Source of the DNA: Ferruginibacter sp.
Lineage (GTDB): Bacteria > Bacteroidota > Bacteroidia > Chitinophagales > Chitinophagaceae
Length of the DNA stretch: 64,000 nt
Assembly: GCA_017983695.1 (NCBI GenBank)
Contig: JAGOAX010000001.1
Coordinates: 310,001-374,000, forward strand
Direction of reading: 5' to 3'
Of the stretch, positions 44,598-53,555 are shown piece after piece. Each line of letters opens with the position of its first letter. Position 1 is the first letter of the stretch. Under the pieces are notes generated by a model. It was not told the DNA's origin. It searched no databases and worked only from the letters and a program-made list of their open reading frames with translations. The translations under genes were made by a program, and so were the position numbers.

Positions 44598-45785
44598 TTA
44601 CTCTAAATATTTTATATAACACCTGCGCCGTTTATGCTGAACCGTATCATAATATTCCCAAATAGACTGCACTTTTGTGTTCTCTTCCAGCTCAGGATTT
44701 GATTCTGCATATTCAATTCCGTTTTTGATGTATGACTTTGTTAGCTCATTCATTAAAATTGCATTTGCACCCTTTCCCTGTAAATCTTTCCTCACAGCAA
44801 CCAGGCATAAATCCCCAAGATTATTTTTCTTAAGTGCCTTCAGGATATGTATAAAACCAAAAGGGTAAAGGCCGCCTTTTGCTTTTTGTAGTGCCAGAGA
44901 CAAAGAAGGCATGGTAATTCCAAATGCGGCCAATTCATTATTTTTATCCAATACCAGTGACACAAAATCAGGGCGTATAAACGATAAGAATTTTCTTGTG
45001 CTATATTCAATTTGCTTTTCACTGAGTGCAACCATACCATATAATCCGGAGTAAGCAGAATTTATTAGCCTGAATATGTCTTTTGAATAAGATAGTATGT
45101 CTTTCGTTGTTGCCGACTTTACCACACAAAACTGATGTCTTTTTTGCACAATTGCAGCTATTTTCTCCAGCTTCTTCGGCAGCACCGCTGGTAGCTTAAT
45201 CTTGTATTCAACCCAATCAACATCTTTTTGGTAGCCAGCCCTTTCAATAAACAATGGGTAATAAGGATAGTTATAAATAGTTGCAAAAGTTCCTAATTGG
45301 TCAAAGCCTTCAATTAATAAACCTGCGTAATCAAAATTAGTAAAGCCGATTGGGCCATGAACTGCGTTCATCCCTTTTTCCTTTGCCCATATTTCAACCT
45401 GTGTTAAAAGTTTTTTTGCAATTTCCTCCTCTTGTTCAAAATCTATCCAGCCAAACCGTATGTACCTGTTTTTCCATTTTTCTATATACCTGTGATTAAT
45501 AATGGCTGCTATACGCCCTACTACTTTATTCTCTTTATAAGCAAGCCAGTATTTCGCTTCGCAAAACTCAAATGCAGGGTTTTTGTTTTTGCTTAAAGTA
45601 TCTTCAATGTCCCTCTTTAATTGAGGGACATAATATTTATTTCCCTTGTACAACCTGTAAGGAAAATCAATGAATTCGTTAAGCTGCTTTTTATTGATCA
45701 CTTCTTTAATAATTATGCCCCTGCTTTCAATAGCAGGAGTAGCTGATTTTAAAAGAGCATCATTATAAAATAATGTTTCTGGCAT
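44598..45785 (-). CDS. GNAT-superfamily acyltransferase-like protein
   Basis: A 395-residue protein. Residues about 25-190 contain FEFCEAKYWLAYKENKVVGRIAAIIN, as in the beta4-alpha core of GNAT domains, followed by AKEKGMNAVHGPIGFTNFDYAG. The C-terminal half (about 200-395) contains LCLVAVRKDLQGKGANAIL, a second, clearer acetyl-CoA pyrophosphate-binding (Q/R-x-x-G-x-G/A) loop. It looks like two GNAT-like halves. The acceptor is unknown. It is next to a thioesterase in the operon; three bases separate it from the DGC gene. Confidence 0.72.
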   Translation of the reverse strand: MPETLFYNDALLKSATPAIESRGIIIKEVINKKQLNEFIDFPYRLYKGNKYYVPQLKRDIEDTLSKNKNPAFEFCEAKYWLAYKENKVVGRIAAIINHRYIEKWKNRYIRFGWIDFEQEEEIAKKLLTQVEIWAKEKGMNAVHGPIGFTNFDYAGLLIEGFDQLGTFATIYNYPYYPLFIERAGYQKDVDWVEYKIKLPAVLPKKLEKIAAIVQKRHQFCVVKSATTKDILSYSKDIFRLINSAYSGLYGMVALSEKQIEYSTRKFLSFIRPDFVSLVLDKNNELAAFGITMPSLSLALQKAKGGLYPFGFIHILKALKKNNLGDLCLVAVRKDLQGKGANAILMNELTKSYIKNGIEYAESNPELEENTKVQSIWEYYDTVQHKRRRCYIKYLE

Positions 45786-45787
45786 AA

Positions 45788-46180
45788 TTAAATTTCACAG
45801 GTATATTTTATAATTCTCTTTTTAGAGAGTGGTTCAATTTTTTTTAAAATTTCGTTAGCGTCTTTTATATCAAAATCTTCGTGCAGCCTTTTTGGGACGC
45901 CCATACAGGACAGGTCTATGTGGATATCAGGCTCTACCGAATGATTACTCAGACAAGCCTTTGAGCATGCCAGCGGACAACCATCAATAACGATAATTTT
46001 TCTGCCAGATGTTGCTGTACGCACAAGACTCTTAACGTTACCTCCAACACCAGCAATGCAGGACATTTCTGCTACATCCATTCTGTCAAGCTGAACAGCA
46101 ATATAGTTTGCCATTTGTGCAGCACTGGAACAGCCGGAGCAGGAATACACCAGCGGTTTATTATCAGTTCTTGTTTTCAT
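45788..46180 (-). CDS. DGC-domain putative zinc-binding protein
   Basis: A 130-residue Cys-rich protein: YSCSGCSSAAQMANYIA, AEMSCIAGVGG, IDGCPLACSKACL and IDLSCMGVP. The IDGCPLAC motif defines the DGC (putative zinc-binding) family, whose function is not established. It is the first gene of the five-gene operon, 83 bases downstream of qNor on the same strand, and no promoter is evident in that gap. The thiolate-rich pattern could bind metal or be nitrosated by NO. Confidence 0.82.
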   Translation of the reverse strand: MKTRTDNKPLVYSCSGCSSAAQMANYIAVQLDRMDVAEMSCIAGVGGNVKSLVRTATSGRKIIVIDGCPLACSKACLSNHSVEPDIHIDLSCMGVPKRLHEDFDIKDANEILKKIEPLSKKRIIKYTCEI

Positions 46181-46263
46181 TGTATGAAAGCTGTTTTTTA
46201 TAAAGATGGTTTTTCAGACGTCCAATCAAGAATTGCAATCGCCAGAGGCAATAGATTTTAATA

Positions 46264-48606
46264 TTAAGCCAGGGTTGTTGAAATGGTTTCATTGGTTGTT
46301 GATTTTATTGTATTGAGTTGCTCAACTTTTTTTAAACCTTTTCTTCTGCTGGTTACAAACCAAACTAGCGGTATCACACCGCCTACAGTAAATATGGAGC
46401 CACCAATGATACGCATCCAGGTGAGTGTTTGAAACCCATTGCTTTCAATAAATGCACTGCTACGGGCATACCACAATCCCTGCTCTGTTACGGTTTTAAA
46501 CTGGTAAATGCCTGCAGGAAATAAATCAAGTAATACCATCAGCAGCAAACCTATATTGATGGACCAGAAAACTGTTTTGATCAGTTTTGGTTTCCACCAA
46601 TCAGCCTTAAATAATAACTGGCAGCAAAATAAAACAGCAGCCACTGCAAGATTACCATACACACCCATTAATGCAGCATGGCCATGATTGACGGTTAAAT
46701 AAGTTCCGTGTTCATAATAATTAGCAATGGGTAAATTGATGATGAAACCGAGTACACCTGCACCAAAGAAATTCCAGAAATTAACAGCCACCAAAAAAAG
46801 GAACACTTCTGAAAATCCAAACCGTTTATTTAAATCCCCGTTTACCCGGTTATTAGTTTCCAGCAATTTTGGAAGTTTGCTGAAACGCCATGCTTCTAAC
46901 GTGAGCAGTACTAAAGGGATTACCTGCAAAGTGGAGAACACTGAACCCAATGCCATTGTACCCACAGGTTTGGCATTCCAGTAAAAATTATGGGAGATCC
47001 CGAGCAGGCCGGAACCAAGGAATAATAAGGTTGCTAAATAGATCACACGAATTACAGCCTGCCTGCTTACTAATCCCATTACCACCATGAAATATCCAAT
47101 CAATACTGTGGTAAATACTTCAAAGAAAGCTTCGGCCCACATGTGTACCACCATCCATCTCCAGAAATCCGCAATCACAAAGTTAGTTTTGGGTGTAGCG
47201 ATAAAACCAGAGATCAATAATAAAATTATACTGAAGGTGGTATACACTAACCAATTAGGCAACGCCCATGGCTGCTTTAGTTTCATCACCGGTTTAATGC
47301 CCCGGTATATGGTTGTTGCCCAAATAATAAATACGACTCCAAGAATAATTTGCCATAGTTTTCCAAGCTCTACATATTCCCATCCCTGATGGCCAAACCA
47401 ATACCAGTTTTTTCCGAAAACACCTTTTGGCCCAAGCAACATTCCTGCAAAAGAACCGGCCACTAATATTACAGTAAGCCAAAAAATTGTATTGATGAGT
47501 GTAACCTGCTTTTTTGGTTGGATGGGTGATACAAGCGACATCATAAAAAATGAAGCGCCTATCCAGCAGGCTGATATCCATAAAATGGATAGCTGCACAT
47601 GCCAGCTTCTCGTTACGGTGATTGGCAAAGCTTCTGAAATATTAAATCCAAAGAAATTTATTAATCCTACAAAATCATGAACGGTTAAAATACCTGCTAA
47701 AACCTGCACAGCAAATAGTATAATGGCAACATAAAAGAATTTATAGGTAGACCTTTGTATAGCATCTGGTTGAAATTTCTCTATATCGCCCCTTGTCATA
47801 AAAGGTTCAGCTTTGTTTGTATAAACATCATCATCCAGCTTATCCAGTTTGCCATGATAATACAACACAATACCCAATCCAAATATTAATCCCAGTGAAC
47901 CAATAATGCTCCACAAAATAATTGCAGCACTCGGCGTATTACCGGCTGAAGGGTCATAAGGCCAGTTATGTGTATAACTGTAATGTTCTCCCGGTCTTTC
48001 TACTCCACAAACCCATGAACCCCAAAAGAAAAAGGCGGTTAACGATTTTATTTCATTTGCATCAGTGATGTAACCGGACGGTTTAAATGCTCCGGGTGAA
48101 GACGGGTTGGTAAATTTTTGATTATAATATTTTACCAGTTCTGCCACTGCAAAAACCTGTGCATCAGAAAGTGTTACACTATTCTTTTCTTTACTGTAAT
48201 GATTATTTTTAATTTCTAGTTTTACCTGTTCAGTGATACCTTTTTTAAGCAAATCACTATTTGCTTCAGCTTTCAATTTCGATTGATAATAATCATTCAT
48301 GTATTTAGAAACATAATGCAAAGCTTCTGCAGTATAGTCAGGACCCCGGTTAGCACCATCACCAAACATACTGCCATACTCCATCAGTGCATACTTCTGA
48401 AATACTGCCTGACCATCCAGCACATCTTCCTTTGAAAAAACAGTTTCATTTTTTGATGAAACATAAGATGGAATGGGTGGAGCTTCAGTGTATGTGTGTA
48501 CTCCAATCATGGTTACCCCTGCAATACTGATTATAAAAATAACGAGTAAAGGAAGCCACCAGTTCTTAGGATTAAGCAGGTAGCTGATGAAATTATTTTT
48601 CGCCAT
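46264..48606 (-). CDS. norZ: Quinol-dependent nitric oxide reductase (qNor)
   Basis: About 780 residues from the ATG at 48606 (MAKNNFISYLLNPKNWWLP). An in-frame upstream extension would overlap the divergent norC and is rejected. An N-terminal periplasmic domain typical of qNor (DGQAVFQKYALMEYGSMFG, ANRGPDYTAEALH) lacks a CxxCH heme motif, as expected when quinol is the donor. The catalytic part has about 14 helices with SWHVQLSILWISACWIG, HMWAEAFFEVFTTVLIGY and NHGHAALMGVYGNLAV. It reduces two NO to N2O in the inner membrane. It shares a 70-base promoter region with norC. Confidence 0.95.
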   Translation of the reverse strand: MAKNNFISYLLNPKNWWLPLLVIFIISIAGVTMIGVHTYTEAPPIPSYVSSKNETVFSKEDVLDGQAVFQKYALMEYGSMFGDGANRGPDYTAEALHYVSKYMNDYYQSKLKAEANSDLLKKGITEQVKLEIKNNHYSKEKNSVTLSDAQVFAVAELVKYYNQKFTNPSSPGAFKPSGYITDANEIKSLTAFFFWGSWVCGVERPGEHYSYTHNWPYDPSAGNTPSAAIILWSIIGSLGLIFGLGIVLYYHGKLDKLDDDVYTNKAEPFMTRGDIEKFQPDAIQRSTYKFFYVAIILFAVQVLAGILTVHDFVGLINFFGFNISEALPITVTRSWHVQLSILWISACWIGASFFMMSLVSPIQPKKQVTLINTIFWLTVILVAGSFAGMLLGPKGVFGKNWYWFGHQGWEYVELGKLWQIILGVVFIIWATTIYRGIKPVMKLKQPWALPNWLVYTTFSIILLLISGFIATPKTNFVIADFWRWMVVHMWAEAFFEVFTTVLIGYFMVVMGLVSRQAVIRVIYLATLLFLGSGLLGISHNFYWNAKPVGTMALGSVFSTLQVIPLVLLTLEAWRFSKLPKLLETNNRVNGDLNKRFGFSEVFLFLVAVNFWNFFGAGVLGFIINLPIANYYEHGTYLTVNHGHAALMGVYGNLAVAAVLFCCQLLFKADWWKPKLIKTVFWSINIGLLLMVLLDLFPAGIYQFKTVTEQGLWYARSSAFIESNGFQTLTWMRIIGGSIFTVGGVIPLVWFVTSRRKGLKKVEQLNTIKSTTNETISTTLA

Positions 48607-48622
48607 AAACAAGTTTTGTTGG

Positions 48623-48630
48623 CAAATATA
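48623..48630 (-). promoter_or_regulatory. qNor promoter, -7 box
   Basis: TATATTTG on the minus strand is a perfect TAnnTTTG, with the ATG 17 bases downstream. One base separates it from the operator at 48632. Confidence 0.6.
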
Positions 48631-48631
48631 A

Positions 48632-48659
48632 TAATTAAGGATAAATTTGTCCTGAATTA
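48632..48659. promoter_or_regulatory. 28-bp near-palindromic operator shared by qNor and norCB
   Basis: TAATTAAGGA, eight bases, TCCTGAATTA: the site is about 24/28 self-complementary. It lies exactly between two divergent TAnnTTTG boxes, so a bound regulator would control both NO reductases at once. It belongs to the same family as the sites at 36769, 58624 and 59135. Confidence 0.7.
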
Positions 48660-48665
48660 TTTTTG
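48658..48665 (+). promoter_or_regulatory. norC promoter, -7 box
   Basis: TATTTTTG is a perfect TAnnTTTG on the plus strand, 11 bases before the norC ATG, overlapping the operator by two bases. It implies a very short leader. Confidence 0.55.
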
Positions 48666-48676
48666 AACAAGTATTC

Positions 48677-49078
48677 ATGTTTACTGAAAAGAGAAAAAAT
48701 ATTATAGCTGCATTACTCATAGTCGCTTTCTTATCCTATTCCTTCTTCCTGTATTTATCGCTGCCGGTAAAGAATATATCTGTATCTAAAGAGACCAGTA
48801 AGGGAAAGTTAGTATGGCAACAGTATAATTGCAATGCCTGTCACCAGGTGTATGGTTTAGGTGGATATCTTGGCCCGGACCTTACCAATACCTATTCGCT
48901 CAGGGGGCCTGCTTATATCAAAGCCTTTTTGCAAAACGGGACAGCCACAATGCCCAACTTTGATTTAAATGAAAAGGAAGTGAGCGCCTTACTTGCCTAT
49001 TTACGAGATATAGCTGCATCCGGAAAGGGTGACCCAAGAACTTTTACAATTAATAATAATGGCACCATCCAACAGTAA
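48677..49078 (+). CDS. norC: NorC-like membrane-anchored cytochrome c
   Basis: A 133-residue protein with an N-terminal membrane anchor (IIAALLIVAFLSYSFFLYL) and one heme c site in WQQYNCNACHQVYGLGGYLGPDL (CNACH). The Met ligand is probably in TATMPNFDLNEKE. This matches NorC, the cytochrome subunit of cNOR. It overlaps norB by 20 bases in another frame, as expected for a coupled pair. It is divergent from qNor across the shared operator. Confidence 0.92.
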   Translation: MFTEKRKNIIAALLIVAFLSYSFFLYLSLPVKNISVSKETSKGKLVWQQYNCNACHQVYGLGGYLGPDLTNTYSLRGPAYIKAFLQNGTATMPNFDLNEKEVSALLAYLRDIAASGKGDPRTFTINNNGTIQQ

Positions 49079-50447
49079 ACAGGAAGCACCATCCAGACTA
49101 TTCATAATTGCCGCACTTTTGTTGCTGGGTACTGGAATGTTTTGGGGGGTCACAGGTGGACTTCAATACCTCATCCCCGGATTTCTAAAATCATATCTTC
49201 CCTTCCAAAAAATCAGGCCACTCCATGTATCATCAGTAGTTTTTTGGATAATTTTCAGCTCCACAGGTGCTGTTTTTACATATCTGCAGCAACATACCGG
49301 CAAAAAAATCTACTCACAACTACTGATAAAAATTCAATTAATTATTTTTAGTCTTTCGGTTATTGCGATTTTGATATCCTATTGTGCCGGTATCTTCGGC
49401 GGCAGGGAATATTGGGAATTTCATCCAATACTGGCATTACCCATTGTTGCTGGCTGGATCCTGTTTTTAATCAATTTTATAAAATCAGCTAGATCATTTA
49501 GAAACCAGCCTGTTTATGTGTGGATGTGGTTTACAGGTATGCTGTTCTTTTTATTCACCTTTCTCGAATCCTATTTATGGATATTCCCTTATTTCAGAAA
49601 TAATGTGGTAAACGACATGACAGTGCAATGGAAATCGTATGGCGCTATGGTAGGTTCCTGGAATATGCTGATCTACGGCAGTAGCATATTCCTGATGGAC
49701 AAAATAAGCAACAGCAAAAACTACAGCCATTCAAGTATGGCTTTTTTACTGTATTTTATTGGGTTATTCAACCTCATGTTCAACTGGGGGCATCATATTT
49801 ATACATTGCCCACTCATAATTATATTAAGCACATCAGCTATGCAATCAGCATGACAGAACTCTTCATCCTTGGGAGAATTATTTTCAACTGGAGGGCTTC
49901 AGTCAGCGCTGCAAAAAAGAATTTTCACAAAACAGCTTATCGTTTCCTGGTTGCCGCTGATGCCTGGATATTCTTAACACTATTGCTGGCAATTATAATG
50001 TCAGTTCCTGGTATCAATCTATATACTCACGGCACACATATTACAGTAGCTCATACAATGGGGGCAACAATTGGCATTAACAGTTTTCTGCTATTGGCAA
50101 TTGCATTTGATATTCTTAACGATACCTGCCTGAGTTTTGAGCCTTATAAGAAACTATTCAACAGGGGATATTGGCTAGCTAATATTTCGCTATTTGTCTT
50201 TTGGATAAGTTTAATTGGGGCAGGCGTAGTGAAAGCGAAATGGCAGCTGAGCACTTCACAAATACCTTTTAGCAGTATGATGCTTCAATTAAGGCCGTTT
50301 TTTATTGTGTTTTTTATTTCCGGGGTAGTAATGATGACAGGTTTCCTGTGTATTATCTATCCTTTGTTAAAAAATAATGTGCTCTGTTATTTCAAATTTA
50401 AAACAACCGGAAAAATACAAACCCATTATTATTCACCTGCTGCTTAA
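49059..50447 (+). CDS. norB: Nitric oxide reductase catalytic subunit NorB
   Basis: About 462 residues from the ATG at 49059 (MAPSNSKQEAPSRL). The frame extends ten codons upstream, but this start gives the normal NorB N-terminus and a 20-base overlap with norC. There are twelve helices. IRPLHVSSVVFWIIF has the low-spin heme His, FNWGHHIYTLP the FeB histidines, and HGTHITVAHTMGATIGIN the heme ligands near the C-terminus. It reduces NO to N2O with electrons from NorC. It is a second NO reductase beside qNor; queD and rrf2-2 follow in the same direction. Confidence 0.9.
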   Translation: MAPSNSKQEAPSRLFIIAALLLLGTGMFWGVTGGLQYLIPGFLKSYLPFQKIRPLHVSSVVFWIIFSSTGAVFTYLQQHTGKKIYSQLLIKIQLIIFSLSVIAILISYCAGIFGGREYWEFHPILALPIVAGWILFLINFIKSARSFRNQPVYVWMWFTGMLFFLFTFLESYLWIFPYFRNNVVNDMTVQWKSYGAMVGSWNMLIYGSSIFLMDKISNSKNYSHSSMAFLLYFIGLFNLMFNWGHHIYTLPTHNYIKHISYAISMTELFILGRIIFNWRASVSAAKKNFHKTAYRFLVAADAWIFLTLLLAIIMSVPGINLYTHGTHITVAHTMGATIGINSFLLLAIAFDILNDTCLSFEPYKKLFNRGYWLANISLFVFWISLIGAGVVKAKWQLSTSQIPFSSMMLQLRPFFIVFFISGVVMMTGFLCIIYPLLKNNVLCYFKFKTTGKIQTHYYSPAA

Positions 50448-50482
50448 AGAACAATAAATAACCTATTCAATCATTTTTATAC

Positions 50483-50929
50483 ATGCTACTAGTCACTAAA
50501 ATCTTTTATTTCGAAATGGCACATGCCATTCATGGTTATGCAGGAGCCTGTAAAAATATACATGGCCATTCTTATGAATTGGAGGTTACTGTTTCCGGAT
50601 GCACAACAAAAGACGAATATATTCTGGCACCGGGCTTTATCATCGATTTTAAAGAATTAAAACAATTGGTAACTGACTCGATTATCAGGACGATTGACCA
50701 TAAACTTGTTTTATCACAGGATTATATTGCAGAGCATCCCTCTATTCGTTCTCAGGAAAACCTGGTTATGCTTGGAGCAGAACCTACTGCAGAAAACCTG
50801 CTTATTCATTTTCAACAAATTCTATTGCAGGCATTACCATCTGGTAGTAAACTAGTTGAACTAAAATTATACGAAACAAAGGATTCATTTGCAAGATGGA
50901 TTGATACCACAACACTGAGCTATTACTAA
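50483..50929 (+). CDS. queD: 6-carboxytetrahydropterin synthase-family protein
   Basis: A 148-residue PTPS/QueD fold: KIFYFEMAHAIHGYAGACKNIHGHSYELEVT supplies the zinc histidines (H-x-n-HGH) and the catalytic Cys; IDHKLVL follows, then a Glu in EPTAENL and LYETKDSFARW. QueD acts in queuosine synthesis; relatives make tetrahydropterins or participate in other pterin pathways. Its place between norB and an Rrf2 gene is unusual and may mean a pterin role linked to NO metabolism. Confidence 0.9.
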   Translation: MLLVTKIFYFEMAHAIHGYAGACKNIHGHSYELEVTVSGCTTKDEYILAPGFIIDFKELKQLVTDSIIRTIDHKLVLSQDYIAEHPSIRSQENLVMLGAEPTAENLLIHFQQILLQALPSGSKLVELKLYETKDSFARWIDTTTLSYY

Positions 50930-50963
50930 AATAAAATGTACTTTCCCCTTTAAATTAATTTCT

Positions 50964-51404
50964 ATGTTTTCAAAAGCAACAGAATATGCATTAAGGGCAA
51001 CGATATTCATTGCACAAAAAGGGACAGAGGATAACAAAATCGGAATCGGAGAAATCTCCAAAGCGATTGATTCACCTCCATCATTTACAGCTAAAATATT
51101 ACAGGCACTTAGAAAGAATAATAAAATTATCCGGTCTGTCAGTGGGCCCAATGGCGGTTTTTATATGACTGAAAAGACGAGAAAGCTACCCGTTCGTGCT
51201 ATACTTGAAGCAATGGGAGAAAATGAAATGCTGGACAAATGTGTATTGGGGTTGGCTAAATGTTCGGAAACAAAGCCTTGTCCTATGCATTCAAAATATA
51301 AAATAATAAAAGAACAGCTGATAGAATTATTTGAAACTATAACGATTCAGCACCTGGCAGATGATATAAAAAATGGCGATGTGTTTATCAATAACAAGAA
51401 ATAA
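50964..51404 (+). CDS. Rrf2-family Fe-S transcription regulator 2
   Basis: A 146-residue winged-helix regulator: FSKATEYALRATIFIAQKG, IGIGEISKAIDSPPSFTAKILQAL (HTH) and SVSGPNGGFYMT (wing). Its Fe-S cysteines are KCVLGLAKCSETKPCPMH (C-x6-C-x5-C). It is in line with norC-norB-queD, 34 bases after queD. It resembles Rrf2-3 more than Rrf2-1 at the N-terminus (TEYALRA versus CEYAIRA). Confidence 0.92.
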   Translation: MFSKATEYALRATIFIAQKGTEDNKIGIGEISKAIDSPPSFTAKILQALRKNNKIIRSVSGPNGGFYMTEKTRKLPVRAILEAMGENEMLDKCVLGLAKCSETKPCPMHSKYKIIKEQLIELFETITIQHLADDIKNGDVFINNKK

Positions 51405-51623
51405 GGAGGCTGAAATTGAAGTTAAATAACCGCCCTCTATAATGCAGGAAATACCAATAAAGCCGGTCATACGGGGGAACTAATGTTGCTTAAAATTGAC
51501 CGGATATTTGGAGTAAAACACAATTGTAAAATAAAGAAATATGATCTGTAATGTGCCTTTAATTGTCTGATAGTAGACTATGAATACATTGCGGATAACC
51601 TGTAACCTTTAAATGGTCAGTAT

Positions 51624-52220
51624 ATGATAGTCGACATAGATCTTTTACAAGCGTATGGAGCAACCTATAAAAAAATCCCCAAAGGAGATTTCATTTTCAC
51701 GGAAGGGGATTCCTGCTCATTTTATTATCAACTGGTAACAGGCCGAGTAAGCTGGCTGAATATTAATGATGACGGGGAAGAGTTTATACAAATGTTAATT
51801 GAACCGGGAGAATGTTTTGGAGAATTGCCATTGTTCGATGATGAACCTTATGGCGAATCGGCAATTGCTGATGAAGACATTATTGTAATCCGTTTACATA
51901 AACCCATTTTTAAACAACTAATTGCAGAAAACGGAGCTATTCATTTTAGTTTTAGCAAATTACTGGCACAAAGAATGCGTTTCAGGTTTATGCTATTACA
52001 CTCGTTTGCCTGCCATGATCCAGTTGAGCGGATAAAAACATTACTGAATTATTTTAAAAAGGAAAATAAGAATTTTTGTAGTGAATCCAGGCAACTGAAA
52101 CTCACACGGCAGCAAATAGCTGATATGACAGGTCTTCGAGTAGAGACAGTAATCAGGGCCATGCGACACATGCATGAAGCCGGAGCCGTACTTATAGAGA
52201 ATGGAAAGGTATTTTGCTAA
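51624..52220 (+). CDS. Crp/Fnr-family transcription regulator
   Basis: A 198-residue regulator. The cNMP-binding-like beta-barrel includes FTEGDSCSFYYQLVTGRVSW and IEPGECFGELPLFDDEPYG. The C-terminal HTH_Crp is LKLTRQQIADMTGLRVETVIRAM. No N-terminal Cys cluster is present, so it is not a classical [4Fe-4S] FNR. Many members control denitrification (DNR/NnrR type). It stands alone, 219 bases after rrf2-2, in the centre of the island. Confidence 0.92.
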   Translation: MIVDIDLLQAYGATYKKIPKGDFIFTEGDSCSFYYQLVTGRVSWLNINDDGEEFIQMLIEPGECFGELPLFDDEPYGESAIADEDIIVIRLHKPIFKQLIAENGAIHFSFSKLLAQRMRFRFMLLHSFACHDPVERIKTLLNYFKKENKNFCSESRQLKLTRQQIADMTGLRVETVIRAMRHMHEAGAVLIENGKVFC

Positions 52221-52388
52221 GGTAATGTAGTCAAAAATGGTTGGTATTTTTATTGATTACTAAAGTAGATTGAAGGGTAACCAGCGATTCCATATCACCT
52301 AATTATGCTTTTAAATATATTATTTCAATTTTAGCCAATTATCTGGCGATTGCTGCATTGAAAGCTAACTATCAACCTTCATTTTCTT

Positions 52389-52925
52389 TCAAATCTTTTT
52401 ATAGGTCAAGGCTCCTTTTACAATTCTGGCCGGAGCCGTATAAGGATGTTCTTCTTCTTTTCCAACACTCATAATGTGCATTACTTTCCAACCATTTACT
52501 TTTAAATAATCTGAAACCATGGAGCGGTGACAGCGCCACCACACTGCCTCTGAACACATATAAGCGGTGCGCTGTTTCAGTGCTATCTTTTCAAGTTCCC
52601 GGATACCTTCTTTAAAAGTATCCGTTTCCATATAATCGGCATAACCCCTAAATGCCGGGTGCCGCCATACAGTATTTTTAGAATAAGGATTTACTTTTCT
52701 TCTTCCACCAAGATCTTTTAGATGGATGTATTGAATGTTGTTTTCGGGTAAAGAAATTTGCAGTGCTTCTTTATTGAATTGAGGAAATTTTCGTGAGCCT
52801 GGAGAACTTCTGATATCAGCTACAATTTCAATTTGGAATGATTGAAGCATGGCTACCAGTTCATCCAGCGGGTGGGTGGAGTGTCCGATTGTCCAAATGC
52901 TTTTTTCTGTTTTATTCACATCCAT
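52389..52925 (-). CDS. DUF488 family protein
   Basis: A 178-residue protein: IWTIGHSTHPLDELVAML, VADIRSSPGSRKFPQFN, HLKDLGGRRK and YMCSEAVWWRCHRSMVSDYL are the DUF488 signatures, including the conserved CxE...CHR. Function is not established. A palindrome-like sequence (52970-52996) upstream resembles the ric-type operator, but weakly. It is separated from its neighbours by about 170-190 bases on each side. Confidence 0.9.
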   Translation of the reverse strand: MDVNKTEKSIWTIGHSTHPLDELVAMLQSFQIEIVADIRSSPGSRKFPQFNKEALQISLPENNIQYIHLKDLGGRRKVNPYSKNTVWRHPAFRGYADYMETDTFKEGIRELEKIALKQRTAYMCSEAVWWRCHRSMVSDYLKVNGWKVMHIMSVGKEEEHPYTAPARIVKGALTYKKI

Positions 52926-53117
52926 ATTGTTTTAAATTATAGCAATATGCCGGGTTATATCAGGCGAAATAATTTGACAGGATTATCCGATTATTAAAGT
53001 GATGCAATGCAATTAAAATACTTCTTCGGGGCGTAAATTTAACAGGTGCAAATAGAGGTCCAATTGCTAACCTTTTCCTTATCCATTTGGTGAATGATTT
53101 GGATGGGTAGAAGTTAT

Positions 53118-53516
53118 TTAACTGTTATTCATCGAGAGTGTAAGCAGAAAGAAACTTTCCTTGAGTGCCACAACACTGTGTGGAATTTTTTCGTGCAATA
53201 CCAGCATTTGCCCTGCTTCCATAGAAGCTGTATGGTCATTGGCAGTAAAATTGATTTTTCCGGCTATCACCTGAATACTGATGGTTCCCTTTGCGGTGTG
53301 CGTTTTCAGTTCAGCATTTTTGTGCATACCCATCAATACAATTCGCATTAAATCTGACTTAAAAATTGTGATTGCATTGTGGTCAGCTTCTTCCCAGGTT
53401 GTCTCACTTTTTATTTGTAACATTAACTTATTCAAATCCATCTCCACCACCGGAGCATCTAACATGCGGTCACCTTCAGGTCGTTGAGGAGTTGCTTCAT
53501 TCGATTTATTTTCCAT
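53118..53516 (-). CDS. Cupin-domain protein
   Basis: A 132-residue single-cupin protein: MHKNAELKTHTAKGTISIQVIAG holds the first cupin motif (only one clear His) and MEAGQMLVLHEKIPHSVVAL the second. The N-terminus (MENKSNEATPQRPEGDRM) is a disordered tail. Small cupins like this often bind metal or act as sensors; no substrate can be named. It is the last gene of the cbb3/hemoglobin gene run, 39 bases after the previous stop. Confidence 0.8.
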   Translation of the reverse strand: MENKSNEATPQRPEGDRMLDAPVVEMDLNKLMLQIKSETTWEEADHNAITIFKSDLMRIVLMGMHKNAELKTHTAKGTISIQVIAGKINFTANDHTASMEAGQMLVLHEKIPHSVVALKESFFLLTLSMNNS

Positions 53517-53555
53517 TGTGTAAAGTTTTGTGGGTGGGATAATATAGTTGAATAC

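Noticed and set aside
48607..48720. Upstream extension of qNor to 48720
   Set aside because: It would overlap norC and both promoters, and the residues before MAKNNF look random.
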